Source: Duncaniella dubosii (GTDB lineage: Bacteria > Bacteroidota > Bacteroidia > Bacteroidales > Muribaculaceae). Taken from it: a stretch of DNA of 64,000 nucleotides. This document shows, one piece after another, positions 41,214-50,961 of the stretch; within the stretch, counting starts at the first letter, position 1; every line of letters starts with the position of its first letter. Under the pieces are notes generated by a model, which did not search any database, was not told the DNA's origin, and worked only from the letters and a program-made list of their open reading frames with translations. The translations under genes were made by a program, and so were the position numbers. The DNA is taken from assembly GCF_004803915.1 (NCBI RefSeq), contig NZ_CP039396.1:434001-498000 (forward strand). Direction: 5' to 3'.

Positions 41214-41352
41214 AGTTGGATAACGTTTTTTTAATTAGACTTGGGTAGCATAACATTTACGCTTTTGTTTCAATTACACTCTGTAACATGTAAACAAACC
41301 ATATGTGCAATAGGTTTACATCCCGCCACATCTCCGGGCAGGAAACAAAGCG

Positions 41353-41390
41353 AGGGCTGCCAGTGACCCATCGGTCATCATGGCAGCCCT
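41353..41390 (-). terminator. Hairpin downstream of the Ca2+ ATPase gene
   Basis: Arms AGGGCTGCCA (41353-41362) and TGGCAGCCCT (41381-41390) pair perfectly, with an inner TGAC/GTCA pair. On the minus strand a T-rich stretch follows. The position is 27 bases after the stop. Confidence 0.5.
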
Positions 41391-41416
41391 GTGCGATATT
41401 TCATATATTTCTTGAA

Positions 41417-44107
41417 TCACCGTCCGATGCGGGAAACAATCCGCAGCAGCTCGCCGACCCAAAGCACGAGCGAAGTCCCGATGACTATAATCGCCCAGTC
41501 CTCTATCTTAAGCGGGACTACATTAAAAAACTCACCGCCTATGGTGACAATCACAACCTGCCCGACAAATATGACCAGAGCTATCAGCAGGAACTCGCCA
41601 CACGCCTTCAGATGGAAAGCACTCTTGTGAGTGGCATAGGCTCGGGCGTTGAACAGATTCCAGAACTGGAGCATCACGAATGTCGTGAAGATTATTGACA
41701 GCTCGTATGGGCTAAGTCCCTGAGGCGCTCCTATGCTGACATGGAGAATATCGGCAAGCGAATTGACCTCAGCATGCTCGAAGAGATAAACCATTCCGAG
41801 CACGACAGCGGCAAACATGACACCGACGCCACCGATGAAGCGCCACATTGAAGAAGTGATGATAAAACTCCGGCGGTCACGCGGACGATCGTTCATCACC
41901 GAACGCGATGGAGGCAGCGACGACAGGGCCATCGAAGCGAAAGTGTCCATGATCAGGTTGACCCATAGCATCTGGGTCACTGTCAGCGGAGATTCAGTGC
42001 CCATGAATGCACCGACAAGCACCACAAGACAGGCCACCACATTGACCGTCAGCTGGAAAAGGATAAACCGCTGGAGATTCTGAAACAGCGAGCGCCCCCA
42101 CATGACCGCACGTCCGATCGAGGCAAACGAATTGTCGACAATTGTAATGTCGCTGGCCTCCTTTGCCACTGACGTACCGTCGCCCATCGACAATCCGACA
42201 TTGGCAGCCTTTAGCGCCGGAGCGTCGTTAGTGCCGTCGCCCGTCACAGCCACAACCTGCCCCTGCTTCTGCAAAGTCTCCACAAGACGCTTCTTGTCCA
42301 TCGGGCGCGCCCTCGCAATGATTTTCAGGTCACCCACACGGTCGGCAAGCTCACTGTCGGTCAACGCGCCGAACTCAGGCCCTGTGATTATGTTACGGTC
42401 ACCATCGCCTTCCTGCCACAAACCTATCTGACGGCCGATCTCGCGTGCGGTGGCCGGAGTGTCGCCCGTGACAATCTTTATGGCTATGCCGGCATTAATA
42501 CACTCGCGTATCGAATCGGGCACTTCTGCTCTGACCGGGTCGGCGATAGCCACGACACCGATAAACTCCAGTCCGTCGGCATCGACACCGTTATCACCTA
42601 TGCCGTCGGCCCCTTCGGGGAGCAGACAAGTGGCAAAAGCAAGTGTGCGCATCGCCTTTTCCTGATAGCCGAGAAGCTGCTCGTTGATTTTGGCACGCTC
42701 AACACCTCCGTTGACGCTGTCTGACATGGCAAGCACGATTTCGGGTGCCCCCTTGACAAAGAGGCGCTCGCCTCCGCCGGGCTCGGCTATGACCGTAGCC
42801 ATATACTTGCGCTCGGTGGTGAAAGGCAGCTCACGCACAACCTTTGCCTCCTCGCGCAACGGACGGTAATCGACACCGTTCTGGCGCAGCCACAGCAACA
42901 GAGCGCCCTCAGTCGGGTTGCCGAGCACCGACGGATGTTCTTCGTCGCTCAAATCGAGCTGCGCGGTCGAATTGACAGCGACTGCTGTCTCGATCAGACG
43001 GCTCATCGCGTCGTCGCCAAGCTTCTGTCCCGGAAGAGCGTAGAAATCGGTCTCAGCCACACGCATCTGGTTCTGGGTGAGAGTACCTGTCTTGTCGGTA
43101 CATATCACTGTCGTCGCACCCATAGTCTCACAGGCGTGCATCTTGCGGACAAGATTGTTAGTGCGCAGCATGCGGCGCATACTGTATGCGAGACTCAGCG
43201 TCACTGCCATCGGAAGCCCTTCGGGGACAGACACAACGACAAGCGTTACGGCAATCATGATGCTCTGAAGGAAATAAGCGATAAACGGCAGCCATTCGAA
43301 GCCGGAAGTAGAAAGCATATACATTACGATGCGACCCAGAATCACCGCCCCGCCGATGACATAGCTGCCCTTAGTGACCAGAGCACCAAGCCGTTCGAGC
43401 TGTTCGGTCAGCGGAGTCTTCGTCCCGTCGTCGATATGGGCAGCCTCATAGACCTTTCCGTTCTCGGTTGAATCGCCCACGGCATAGACTTCCGCCACAC
43501 CGTGGCCCTCCATCACACGTGTGCCCCGCATCACATGGTCAGACGGAAATGTCGCTTCAGGGTCGAAATGATCCGGATCGGTGGTCTTCGAAGCCATCGG
43601 CTCACCGGTCAGGGTCGACTCATCGACATTGAGCTGCGTCGATTCGAGCAGACGCGCATCGGCGGGAATCTCCTGCCCGGTGTTGAGGATAAGGATATCA
43701 CCCACAACAACATCCTTTTTGGATATTTCGGTGGGATTGCCGTCGCGGATCACCTGAACAAGCTCATCATCGTTGACCTGATTGAGTATCTTGAACTCGT
43801 CCTCGGCCTTCTTCTCGAAATAGAACGACAGCCCGGTGGCAAGGAATATGGCCATGAATATGCCGACAGGCTCGAAAAAGACCGTCCCGGCCTGATGGAG
43901 GGCGAAATATTCATAACATGAAATCAGAACCGACAGCACACCGGCCATAAGAAGCACAATGATAAGCGGGTCTTTGAATTTGTCTAAAAACAGTCGCCAT
44001 AACGACTCTTCCTTAGGAGGCGTGAGCACATTCGCGCCATGAAGACGGCGGCTCTCCTCGACTTGCTGCCGGGTCAATCCACGGCGTTGGTCTGCATTGA
44101 GGTTCAT
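41417..44107 (-). CDS. Calcium-translocating P-type ATPase (PMCA type)
   Basis: 896 residues from the ATG at 44107; a TTG two codons earlier is less likely. The layout is N-terminal cation-ATPase domain, helices M1-M2, actuator domain with TGEP (~residue 170), helices M3-M4 with SVPEGLP, phosphorylation site CTDKTGTLT (~335), nucleotide domain with KGAPE, hinge TGDGTNDAPALK and four to six C-terminal helices. The PEGLP motif in M4 and the asparagines in M6 fit a Ca2+ exporter. It stands alone with a terminator-like hairpin after it. Confidence 0.92.
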   Translation of the reverse strand: MNLNADQRRGLTRQQVEESRRLHGANVLTPPKEESLWRLFLDKFKDPLIIVLLMAGVLSVLISCYEYFALHQAGTVFFEPVGIFMAIFLATGLSFYFEKKAEDEFKILNQVNDDELVQVIRDGNPTEISKKDVVVGDILILNTGQEIPADARLLESTQLNVDESTLTGEPMASKTTDPDHFDPEATFPSDHVMRGTRVMEGHGVAEVYAVGDSTENGKVYEAAHIDDGTKTPLTEQLERLGALVTKGSYVIGGAVILGRIVMYMLSTSGFEWLPFIAYFLQSIMIAVTLVVVSVPEGLPMAVTLSLAYSMRRMLRTNNLVRKMHACETMGATTVICTDKTGTLTQNQMRVAETDFYALPGQKLGDDAMSRLIETAVAVNSTAQLDLSDEEHPSVLGNPTEGALLLWLRQNGVDYRPLREEAKVVRELPFTTERKYMATVIAEPGGGERLFVKGAPEIVLAMSDSVNGGVERAKINEQLLGYQEKAMRTLAFATCLLPEGADGIGDNGVDADGLEFIGVVAIADPVRAEVPDSIRECINAGIAIKIVTGDTPATAREIGRQIGLWQEGDGDRNIITGPEFGALTDSELADRVGDLKIIARARPMDKKRLVETLQKQGQVVAVTGDGTNDAPALKAANVGLSMGDGTSVAKEASDITIVDNSFASIGRAVMWGRSLFQNLQRFILFQLTVNVVACLVVLVGAFMGTESPLTVTQMLWVNLIMDTFASMALSSLPPSRSVMNDRPRDRRSFIITSSMWRFIGGVGVMFAAVVLGMVYLFEHAEVNSLADILHVSIGAPQGLSPYELSIIFTTFVMLQFWNLFNARAYATHKSAFHLKACGEFLLIALVIFVGQVVIVTIGGEFFNVVPLKIEDWAIIVIGTSLVLWVGELLRIVSRIGR

Positions 44108-44326
44108 AGTCAAAAGTAAGTTTTTTAAGAAGCTACAAAAGTATTATATTAATGAGTCATACGCAAATCAGGGTCATTAATATTTTATTAAATTCCGCTC
44201 TGCGACAACCGGCAATTAACTTTTCAATTCTAACGGCTGTCTCCCTCAGTATGTTCGCTCGACATGGAACTGCCAGGCTCCGCTACCGTTCTGTTTTAAA
44301 AGCGAAAGCCTGAAAAACGCTTTTAT

Positions 44327-44357
44327 TTTGCCCGATGGCTTATTATCCCTAACTTTG
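44327..44357 (+). promoter_or_regulatory. Promoter of the cobQ-cobD-cbiB operon
   Basis: TTTG (44327-44330), 19 bases, TAACTTTG (44350-44357). The predicted start near 44364 leaves a leader of only about 34 bases, too short for a cobalamin riboswitch. The remainder of 44114-44326 shows no gene. Confidence 0.65.
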
Positions 44358-44397
44358 TCGGCCAGATTAGCAAAACAACATTTCTGATACCACCCCA

Positions 44398-45879
44398 ATG
44401 GAACAATTGTCACCCATAATGCTTGCCGGGACGGGCAGTGATGTCGGCAAGAGCCTTATCGCCACCGGGCTTTGCCGTATTTTCAGGCAGGATGGCTATA
44501 ATCCCGCGCCATTCAAGGCTCAGAACATGGCTCTCAACTCCTATGCCACCCCCGACGGGTTTGAAATCGGACGCGCACAGGCCGTTCAGGCCGAGGCAGC
44601 CGGGATAGCATGCAGCACCGACATGAATCCGATTCTGCTGAAACCATCGGGCGAACACACATCGCAGGTTGTCATAAACGGCCGCCCTGCAGGAAACCGC
44701 GACTCATATTCCTACTTCCGCAAGGAAGGGCGCGAAGAACTGCGAAAGGTAGTCCACAATGCCTTCGACCGCCTGTCGCAGCGCTTCAACCCGATAGTGA
44801 TGGAGGGCGCAGGAAGTATTGCGGAAATAAATCTCCGTGACAGCGACCTCGTCAACATGTCGATGGCCCGACATGCAGATGCGGATGTCATACTCGTGGC
44901 CGATATCGACCGGGGAGGTGTGTTTGCAAGCGCCTACGGCTCGATAATGCTACAGTCCGAGGATGACCGGCGACGCATCAAAGGCATTATCGTCAACAAA
45001 TTTCGTGGCGACATGCGGCTGTTTGAGAGCGGACGGCGGATGATGGAAGAGATATGCGGTGTGCCTGTAATCGGAGTCGTCCCCTACGCCGGTGACATCC
45101 ATATCGAGGAGGAGGATTCGGTGGCGTTGGGACTCAAAGCAACAAAGAGCGTGACCGACAAGGTAAATGTAGCGGTCGTATTGCTCAGACACATCTCGAA
45201 TTTCACAGATTTCAATGTGCTCGAACGCAATCCCGGCGTGAATCTGTTCTATACGGACAATCCCGATGCCCTGTTGTCGGCCGACATAGTAATCATCCCC
45301 GGAAGCAAATCTACTCTTTCAGACCTCAGCGAACTGCGACGCAACGGGCTTGCAAAAGCCATCGTCAGTGCAAGAGACAACGGAAAGACGGTCATCGGAA
45401 TCTGTGGCGGCTACCAAATCATGGGCATCGAGGTGAGCGACCCCGACGGGATTGAAGGCAGTCTCCGAAGCCTCCCCGGACTCGGGCTGCTGCCGGTGAA
45501 GACAGTGCTTTCCGGATCGAAGGTGACACGGCAGGTGAGTTTCAGTTTCCTCGGGGAGAACAAGCCCTGCAACGGTTACGAAATCCACATGGGACGTACC
45601 GAGACCAAAGGGAAGGCCACTTCTCTTAACACCATACTTGACGACGGGACAGCCGACGGATGCTTTGTCGATGACCGTTGCTTCGGCAGCTATATACACG
45701 GACTGCTCGACAATGAAACAGTGGTCAGCTACCTCATCTCGCCGTATCTGAAAGAGAAGCGCAACGAGAAGTTCGACTATACGGCCTACAAGGAGGAGCA
45801 ATATGACCTGCTCGCCGACCATCTGAGAAAACATATCGATATCGACAAACTCTATAAAATCATGAAACACCATGATTGA
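44398..45879 (+). CDS. cobQ: Cobyric acid synthase
   Basis: 493 residues (CobQ/CbiP). It adds four amide groups to adenosylcobyrinic acid a,c-diamide using glutamine and ATP. The N-terminal dethiobiotin-synthetase-like domain starts MLAGTGSDVGKS with the ATP-binding loop, then KAQNMALNS. The C-terminal class I amidotransferase domain has its nucleophile in GICGGYQIMG, followed by a His/Glu region near the end (GSYIHGLLDN). It is the first gene of a three-gene operon and overlaps the next by 8 bases. Confidence 0.95.
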   Translation: MEQLSPIMLAGTGSDVGKSLIATGLCRIFRQDGYNPAPFKAQNMALNSYATPDGFEIGRAQAVQAEAAGIACSTDMNPILLKPSGEHTSQVVINGRPAGNRDSYSYFRKEGREELRKVVHNAFDRLSQRFNPIVMEGAGSIAEINLRDSDLVNMSMARHADADVILVADIDRGGVFASAYGSIMLQSEDDRRRIKGIIVNKFRGDMRLFESGRRMMEEICGVPVIGVVPYAGDIHIEEEDSVALGLKATKSVTDKVNVAVVLLRHISNFTDFNVLERNPGVNLFYTDNPDALLSADIVIIPGSKSTLSDLSELRRNGLAKAIVSARDNGKTVIGICGGYQIMGIEVSDPDGIEGSLRSLPGLGLLPVKTVLSGSKVTRQVSFSFLGENKPCNGYEIHMGRTETKGKATSLNTILDDGTADGCFVDDRCFGSYIHGLLDNETVVSYLISPYLKEKRNEKFDYTAYKEEQYDLLADHLRKHIDIDKLYKIMKHHD

Positions 45880-46888
45880 CGGACACGGAGACGACTCGTT
45901 TCGCTACGGCACACGCATACGCCATAATTTCAGTACAAACATCTACTCTGATGTCGACCATTCGGCGCTTATCGACTTTCTGGCCGATAAGGCCGCAGGC
46001 ATTAAATCATATCCCGAACCAAGACCGGAGTCCATCGAACGGCTCATAGCCATGAAACTCGGAATCGGCAAAGGAAATGTGATGGTGACAAACGGCGCGA
46101 CAGAGGCCATTTATCTCACAGCTCATCTGTTTCACGGCGGGAAATCGGCAATCGTCAGTCCGACGTTCCGTGAATATCAGGATGCGTGCGCAATGTATGG
46201 CCACTCGGTCACATTTATCTCCTCGCTCTCCGAAATTCCGTCTGACACTACCTGCGTGTGGCTGTGCAATCCCAACAACCCGACTGGAAAGACTGTCGAC
46301 AGAGATTCAATACTTGAGACAGCTGCCAAAAATCCGGGGGCGGTCTTCATTATCGACCAAGCCTACAGCGACTACACCTTGCAGCCGCTCGTCACCCCTG
46401 CGGAGGCTGCCGGAATCGGCAACCTCATGATTCTAAGCTCGCTCACAAAGCGCTTCGCAGTGCCGGGGCTAAGGATAGGCTATGCCGTCGGCAGCGAAAA
46501 ACTTATGTCGGAAATCGGAAAAATGCGCATGCCTTGGTCTGTCAACCAGCTTGCAATCGAGGCTGCCCGATTCCTCATCAATCACAGTGACGACTATGTG
46601 ATTGATTCACGCGGACTCCACGCGGAAGCTCTCAGAATCGGGAAAGAAATGGCCGGGATGGGAATTAAGTCGACTGGAACCGACTGCAACTTTCTGCTCG
46701 CAAAACTTCCTCAAGGCAAAAAAGCCTCACAGCTCAAAGATTTCCTCATCGACAGATATGGAATCCTGATTCGCGATGCTTCTAATTTCGAAGGTCTCGA
46801 CGGAAGCTATTTCCGCATCGCCGCCCAACGCCATGAAGAAAACGATTTACTTTTAACAGCTTTAAGAGAATGGATGTCGCAATCATAA
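45872..46888 (+). CDS. cobD: Threonine-phosphate decarboxylase-like aminotransferase
   Basis: 338 residues of the class I/II aminotransferase fold. The PLP lysine is in SSLTKRFAVPGLRIGY (~residues 189-204), and the CNPNNPTGK motif lies at ~131-139. Placed between cobQ and cbiB, it should make (R)-1-amino-2-propanol phosphate, the linker of the cobamide nucleotide loop, from L-threonine phosphate. Histidinol-phosphate aminotransferase is the closest alternative family; context decides. It overlaps cobQ by 8 bases and cbiB by 19. Confidence 0.88.
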   Translation: MIDGHGDDSFRYGTRIRHNFSTNIYSDVDHSALIDFLADKAAGIKSYPEPRPESIERLIAMKLGIGKGNVMVTNGATEAIYLTAHLFHGGKSAIVSPTFREYQDACAMYGHSVTFISSLSEIPSDTTCVWLCNPNNPTGKTVDRDSILETAAKNPGAVFIIDQAYSDYTLQPLVTPAEAAGIGNLMILSSLTKRFAVPGLRIGYAVGSEKLMSEIGKMRMPWSVNQLAIEAARFLINHSDDYVIDSRGLHAEALRIGKEMAGMGIKSTGTDCNFLLAKLPQGKKASQLKDFLIDRYGILIRDASNFEGLDGSYFRIAAQRHEENDLLLTALREWMSQS

Positions 46889-47811
46889 AACTTCTGCCTC
46901 TGCTCCTTGCATGGTGTCTCGACCTTATTTTCGGAGACCCGGCCCGTCTGCCACACCTCATAGTCGGATTCGGAAAATCAATCTCGTTTTTCGAACACCG
47001 TCTCAACAGCGGTCAGCACAGAATGGCCAAGGGGGCTTGCGTGGCTGTCGGACTCATACTGTCAGCATATATCGCAACGTGGGTGCTCATCAGTCTGCTC
47101 ACTCCATATATATGGATAAAGACGGCTGTCGAAACCATTATAATATTCTATTGCCTTGCCGGGACTACACTTATCCGCGAAGTAAAAATGGTATTCAAGG
47201 CCCTCGACCGTTCGCTCGATGCCGGACGCAGACAGGTGGCACGCATTGTCGGACGCGACACCGGGCAGCTTTCAGCTACAGAAATCAGGACTGCCGCACT
47301 CGAAACACTGTCGGAAAACCTGAGCGACGGTGTGGTCGCGCCCTTGTTCTGGTATGCCCTGCTCGGTGTCCCCGGAATAGTGGCCTACAAGATGGTCAAC
47401 ACTCTTGACTCGATGATTGGCTACCGCAACGCACGCTACAAGGCGTTCGGATGTGTGGCGGCACGGATCGACGACGTTACCAACTTTATCCCTGCCCGGC
47501 TCACGGCATTGCTCATGGTGATTGCGTCGGGACAGCCAAGTCTACTCGGTTTCGTCGGAAAATTCGGATGTCGCCATGCAAGCCCCAACAGCGGCTACCC
47601 GGAAGCAGCCCTTGCCGGAGCACTCGACTGCCGTTTCGGAGGTCCTCACGACTATTTCGGCGAGACCGTCCACAAGCCATTCATCGGAGAAAACGAGCGC
47701 GAACTGACCACTGCCGACATGCGCAAGGCTGTACGCATCAACCGCATCGCCGAAACAATATGTGTGGTTCTGGCAGGGGCGGTCAGATTTCTGATTGTAG
47801 AAATGCTTTAA
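46870..47811 (+). CDS. cbiB: Adenosylcobinamide-phosphate synthase
   Basis: 313 residues, integral membrane. The family start LLAWCLDLIFGDPARLPH is present, followed by several helices and the conserved ENLSDGVVAPLFWY and MVNTLDSMIGYRN segments. It joins the aminopropanol (phosphate) linker to adenosylcobyric acid. It ends the plus-strand cobamide operon, and the minus-strand operon ends 37 bases away. It overlaps the cobD-like gene by 19 bases. Confidence 0.95.
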   Translation: MDVAIIKLLPLLLAWCLDLIFGDPARLPHLIVGFGKSISFFEHRLNSGQHRMAKGACVAVGLILSAYIATWVLISLLTPYIWIKTAVETIIIFYCLAGTTLIREVKMVFKALDRSLDAGRRQVARIVGRDTGQLSATEIRTAALETLSENLSDGVVAPLFWYALLGVPGIVAYKMVNTLDSMIGYRNARYKAFGCVAARIDDVTNFIPARLTALLMVIASGQPSLLGFVGKFGCRHASPNSGYPEAALAGALDCRFGGPHDYFGETVHKPFIGENERELTTADMRKAVRINRIAETICVVLAGAVRFLIVEML

Positions 47812-47848
47812 TCAGACACCGGGTCTCTATCCTGAATAACATTCACTC

Positions 47849-48376
47849 CTAAATTTCAATTTCAAGAATCTCGCCATAGCCGGGCTGACGGGCGAATGCC
47901 TCCTCGTCGGTCAGACCGCATAGCGTGGCGAGGGCATGAATCATGATGCCTCCGTGAGTGAAGACCGCCACCGATCCGTGGCCCGAAGCACGGATGTCGT
48001 TTACGAAATCAAGGAAACGCTCCCGTTGGTCCATCGACGACTCGCCTCCTGTGGCTCTGACATTAAGAAAATCGGCATACCACAACTCAATGCGCGGATC
48101 TGTGATTTCGTCATAACGCTTCATCTCCCATTCGCCGAAATTCATTTCCATGAGACGCGGGTCGAGCTTTGGATTTTCATATCCGCATCTGGCGGCAAGC
48201 TTCACGCAACGCGAAAGCGGACTTGAATACACCTCGTCGAATCTCCGGCCCTTCAGTCTTCCACACACCACTTTGGCCTCAGAGTCAAAACTCCCGGCAA
48301 GCGCGACATCCGACTGGCCGTAGCAGACACCTTTCGGGACTGCCACCGACGTGTGGCGAATCAAAGTCAGTATCAT
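47849..48376 (-). CDS. cobC: Alpha-ribazole phosphatase-like histidine phosphatase
   Basis: 175 residues of the histidine phosphatase superfamily. The catalytic motif is LIRHTSV, with RHT in place of RHG as is usual in CobC, and CYGQSDVAL follows. The second His lies in FTHGGIMIHA (~residue 143). It removes the phosphate from alpha-ribazole-5'-phosphate or adenosylcobalamin phosphate. It is the last gene of the cobU-cobT-cobS-cobC operon, and its ATG overlaps the cobS stop by 4 bases. Confidence 0.88.
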   Translation of the reverse strand: MILTLIRHTSVAVPKGVCYGQSDVALAGSFDSEAKVVCGRLKGRRFDEVYSSPLSRCVKLAARCGYENPKLDPRLMEMNFGEWEMKRYDEITDPRIELWYADFLNVRATGGESSMDQRERFLDFVNDIRASGHGSVAVFTHGGIMIHALATLCGLTDEEAFARQPGYGEILEIEI

Positions 48377-49128
48377 AGACCGGAATATAATATCACACTG
48401 ATTCCAATAATCATCGACAGCTCACACAGCAGACATGTCGCACCGCAGCAGTCGCCGGTATAACCGCCGATTTTTCCCGACATCAGCAGCGCCGACAGCG
48501 TGAACGTCACTATCGGACACACGGCAGCCAATGCGAACCACGGATTAAGCATCAGCAGAAAAAACATCGGCAGCACACCGCATATAATCTGAAAGAGAAT
48601 CTGATGCCAGTGCATGCGTGAATATGAAATCTTGTTTTTAGCTCCCTCGGGGCGTGCGTATGGCAGGATATTGGTGAGCTGACCGGCACAGAGTTTCGCA
48701 AACGGGTCGGCAGCGAATACGGTGCAGACAGCCATCATCGGGCCAAACGATGAAAACAGACTTATCCACACGGAAATGTAGCATATCAGACCGATGACAC
48801 CGTATGTCCCGATATGGGAATCCTTCATTATCGAAAGAATCCTGTCCTTATCGCCTCCACATCCAAACGCATCGCAAAAGTCAGCCAGTCCGTCCTCATG
48901 GAGCGCGCCGGTCAGAAGCAAGCGCCCGACAAGCGCGAGAATGACAGCTGTCGACCACGGCATTACAAACGAAAAACAATACATGACGAATGCTGTCAGT
49001 CCACCTGTCAGCCAGCCTGTCAGCGGCCAATAGACAACAGCATCAGAGTAGTCGGACTGCGATGGATTAACCCATTTCCATACCGGGAGACGGGTGAAAA
49101 GTATGAGTGCGGCCACGAATTTCTTCAT
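48373..49128 (-). CDS. cobS: Adenosylcobinamide-GDP ribazoletransferase
   Basis: 251 residues from the ATG at 49128; a longer frame begins upstream but its extra 43 residues look non-coding. Membrane protein with about six helices. The family segments FTRLPVWKWV at the N-terminus, GALHEDGLADFCDAFGCGGDKDRIL (acidic cofactor-binding region, split here by helices) and GDCCGATCLLCEL near the end are visible. It joins adenosylcobinamide-GDP to alpha-ribazole, the last step of assembly. It lies 41 bases after cobT. Confidence 0.94.
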   Translation of the reverse strand: MKKFVAALILFTRLPVWKWVNPSQSDYSDAVVYWPLTGWLTGGLTAFVMYCFSFVMPWSTAVILALVGRLLLTGALHEDGLADFCDAFGCGGDKDRILSIMKDSHIGTYGVIGLICYISVWISLFSSFGPMMAVCTVFAADPFAKLCAGQLTNILPYARPEGAKNKISYSRMHWHQILFQIICGVLPMFFLLMLNPWFALAAVCPIVTFTLSALLMSGKIGGYTGDCCGATCLLCELSMIIGISVILYSGL

Positions 49129-49169
49129 GTCAGGAAGATATAAAAGATGTATTGGATAAGCAGGATGTT

Positions 49170-50207
49170 TCAGAAATATTTTGTCACATTCACATCCTTG
49201 AACGAATCCATGTGATTGATCATTCTGACTGCCGACTCGATTATAGGATAGGCACACACAGCTCCTGATCCTTCGCCGAGACGCAGGTCGAGATGAAGCA
49301 GCGCACGTACGCCAAGATTTTCGAGCATCAGTTTATGGCCGCTCTCGTCGCCCTGATGACCGAACACGGCATAGTCAAGCACCGCAGGATAAAGACGCGA
49401 AGCGGCAAGGATGCAACTTGTCATGATGAAACCGTCGACAATTATCACCATGCCGAGCTCAGCCGCCCGGAGCATAGCTCCGACAGCCATCACCATCTCA
49501 TATCCTCCGAACCAAGCCATCTTGGATTCAACAGAGTCATCTCCGTCATAACGGGAGAGCGCGTCGGACAGCACTTCATATTTATGTCGTATGCCCGCCG
49601 AGTCAAGTCCTGCTCCTGCACCGATACACTGCTTCAAGGGTATGCCTGTAAAAAGGTGCATCCACATTGACGACGACGAAGTGTTGCCGCTCCCCATCTC
49701 ACCGAAACTTACGATATTGCAGCCGGTCGAATCATGAATTTCATCAATCACCTCAGCGCCACGCTCAAGACAAAGCCGGAATTCACCTGCTGTCATGGCA
49801 GCCTCATGACGGAAATTCCGTGTCGACTTACGGACTTTCTTGTCAATGATGCCGTGGCCGGCGGGAATATCGTAGTCGACTCCCGCATCGACAAGCACAA
49901 GACGGAAACCATGCTGATCACAGAGAAAGTTGATGCCGGCGCCCCCTTTGGAGAAATGTCCGAGCTGCTGCCATGTGACCTCTTTAGGCGAGACACTCAC
50001 GCCTTCGGCTATCACACCGTGGTCAGCGGCAAAAAGCACATTGTGTGGGTGACGGAGTTCGGGAGTGAGAGTCTGCTGAATCAGACATATACGTGCCGCA
50101 AGTTCTTCAAGACGGCCAAGCGACCCTTTAGGCTTTGTAAGATTGTCGATTTTGTCTGTGACAGCGGCTTTGAGAGCCGTGTCGACAGGTTGGATTGAAA
50201 ATGTCAT
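49170..50207 (-). CDS. cobT: Nicotinate-nucleotide--dimethylbenzimidazole phosphoribosyltransferase
   Basis: 345 residues. It activates the lower-ligand base with the ribose phosphate of nicotinate mononucleotide. The N-terminal [15 protein letters not shown], the loop [19 protein letters not shown] and the C-terminal LRLGEGSGA, which holds the catalytic Glu, are all present. It follows the interrupted cobU by 19 bases and precedes cobS. Which base it prefers (dimethylbenzimidazole or another) cannot be read from the sequence. Confidence 0.96.
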   Translation of the reverse strand: MTFSIQPVDTALKAAVTDKIDNLTKPKGSLGRLEELAARICLIQQTLTPELRHPHNVLFAADHGVIAEGVSVSPKEVTWQQLGHFSKGGAGINFLCDQHGFRLVLVDAGVDYDIPAGHGIIDKKVRKSTRNFRHEAAMTAGEFRLCLERGAEVIDEIHDSTGCNIVSFGEMGSGNTSSSSMWMHLFTGIPLKQCIGAGAGLDSAGIRHKYEVLSDALSRYDGDDSVESKMAWFGGYEMVMAVGAMLRAAELGMVIIVDGFIMTSCILAASRLYPAVLDYAVFGHQGDESGHKLMLENLGVRALLHLDLRLGEGSGAVCAYPIIESAVRMINHMDSFKDVNVTKYF

Positions 50208-50226
50208 GATGATTGGCTGCTTACTT

Positions 50227-50734
50227 TTACTTTATTTTTAGGTCTATGCCGGAAACGATGAAATGAACCTCGTCGGCAATCGAGGCAACGTGCTGGTTGA
50301 TCGAACCTTGCAAATCAGTGAAACGTCGCTGCATGGCGTTTTCAGAAACTCCGCCGAGGCCGATTTCATTTGTAACCATGAGGAGTGTGGCTCCCGACGA
50401 GACAAGCCTGTCAAACGCCTTTTTCATCTCGTCAAGCGCTCTCGTACCGTCCTCTCCGCATTCAAAAAAACCAGTTGGTCGCCCAGAGAGTCACGCAGTC
50501 AAACACTACCACATCATCCGATGTCAGACTTATGGAATCGACATGTAACGGCTCTTCAAAAGTGGTCCACTGCCAACCGCGACGCTGCTTGTGGACATCG
50601 ACGCGATGACGGAAATCCTCGTCAAAAATCTGCGCGGTAGCGATGTATCGAGGATTGGCTGACAGAGACAAGGCAAGACGTTCGGCAAACAGGCTCTTGC
50701 CCGACCGCTGCCCACCGGTTATCATTATTATCAT
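50227..50734 (-). pseudogene. cobU: cobU (adenosylcobinamide kinase/guanylyltransferase) with a frameshift at a T7 run
   Basis: The first part (90 codons) carries the P-loop GGQRSGKS and the CobU segment CVTLWATNWFF, then a TGA. The second part (from about 50459) resumes in another frame with CGEDGTRALDEMKKAF and LMVTNEIGLGGV. On the minus strand the junction is TGG followed by seven T residues (plus strand 50464-50470). Six T residues would read WFFECGEDG without a break, giving 168 residues, the normal length. Therefore one T is extra: real mutation, slippage-corrected frame or sequencing error. It is the first gene of the second cobamide operon. Confidence 0.88.
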
Positions 50735-50762
50735 CGTTCCTGTTATAAATTTGCTTTCCCCG

Positions 50763-50793
50763 CAAAATTACAAATTATTCCGGCTCCTGCCAA
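50763..50793 (-). promoter_or_regulatory. Putative promoter of the cobU-cobT-cobS-cobC operon
   Basis: On the minus strand TTGG (50790-50793), 19 bases, TAATTTTG (50763-50770), with a leader of about 22 bases. The -33 element is a partial match, and there is no room for a cobalamin riboswitch. Confidence 0.5.
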
Positions 50794-50909
50794 GCAGCCG
50801 TTAATTTAGGATATTCAATCCGAATAATATGCCTTATCGAAAAAGCATCCTAGACATTTATATCTCAAAAACAAATATAACTGATAATGAATAATTTTTA
50901 TCGTAGATG

Positions 50910-50941
50910 TTTGCATCTAATGAAATAAAGTCCTAAATTTG
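50910..50941 (+). promoter_or_regulatory. Promoter of the GNAT locus
   Basis: TTTG (50910-50913), 20 bases, TAAATTTG (50934-50941), a full match to the Bacteroidota consensus. Predicted start near 50948, about 14 bases before the first ATG at 50962. Confidence 0.7.
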
Positions 50942-50961
50942 TGGTGTAAACATTTAAAGTC

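Noticed and set aside
44114..44397. Cobalamin riboswitch upstream of cobQ
   Set aside because: No B12 box was found, and the predicted transcript start leaves only about 34 bases of leader.
48373..49257. Longer CobS starting at 49257
   Set aside because: The extra 43 residues overlap cobT coding sequence and do not resemble the family; MKKFVAALILFTRLP at 49128 is the typical start.
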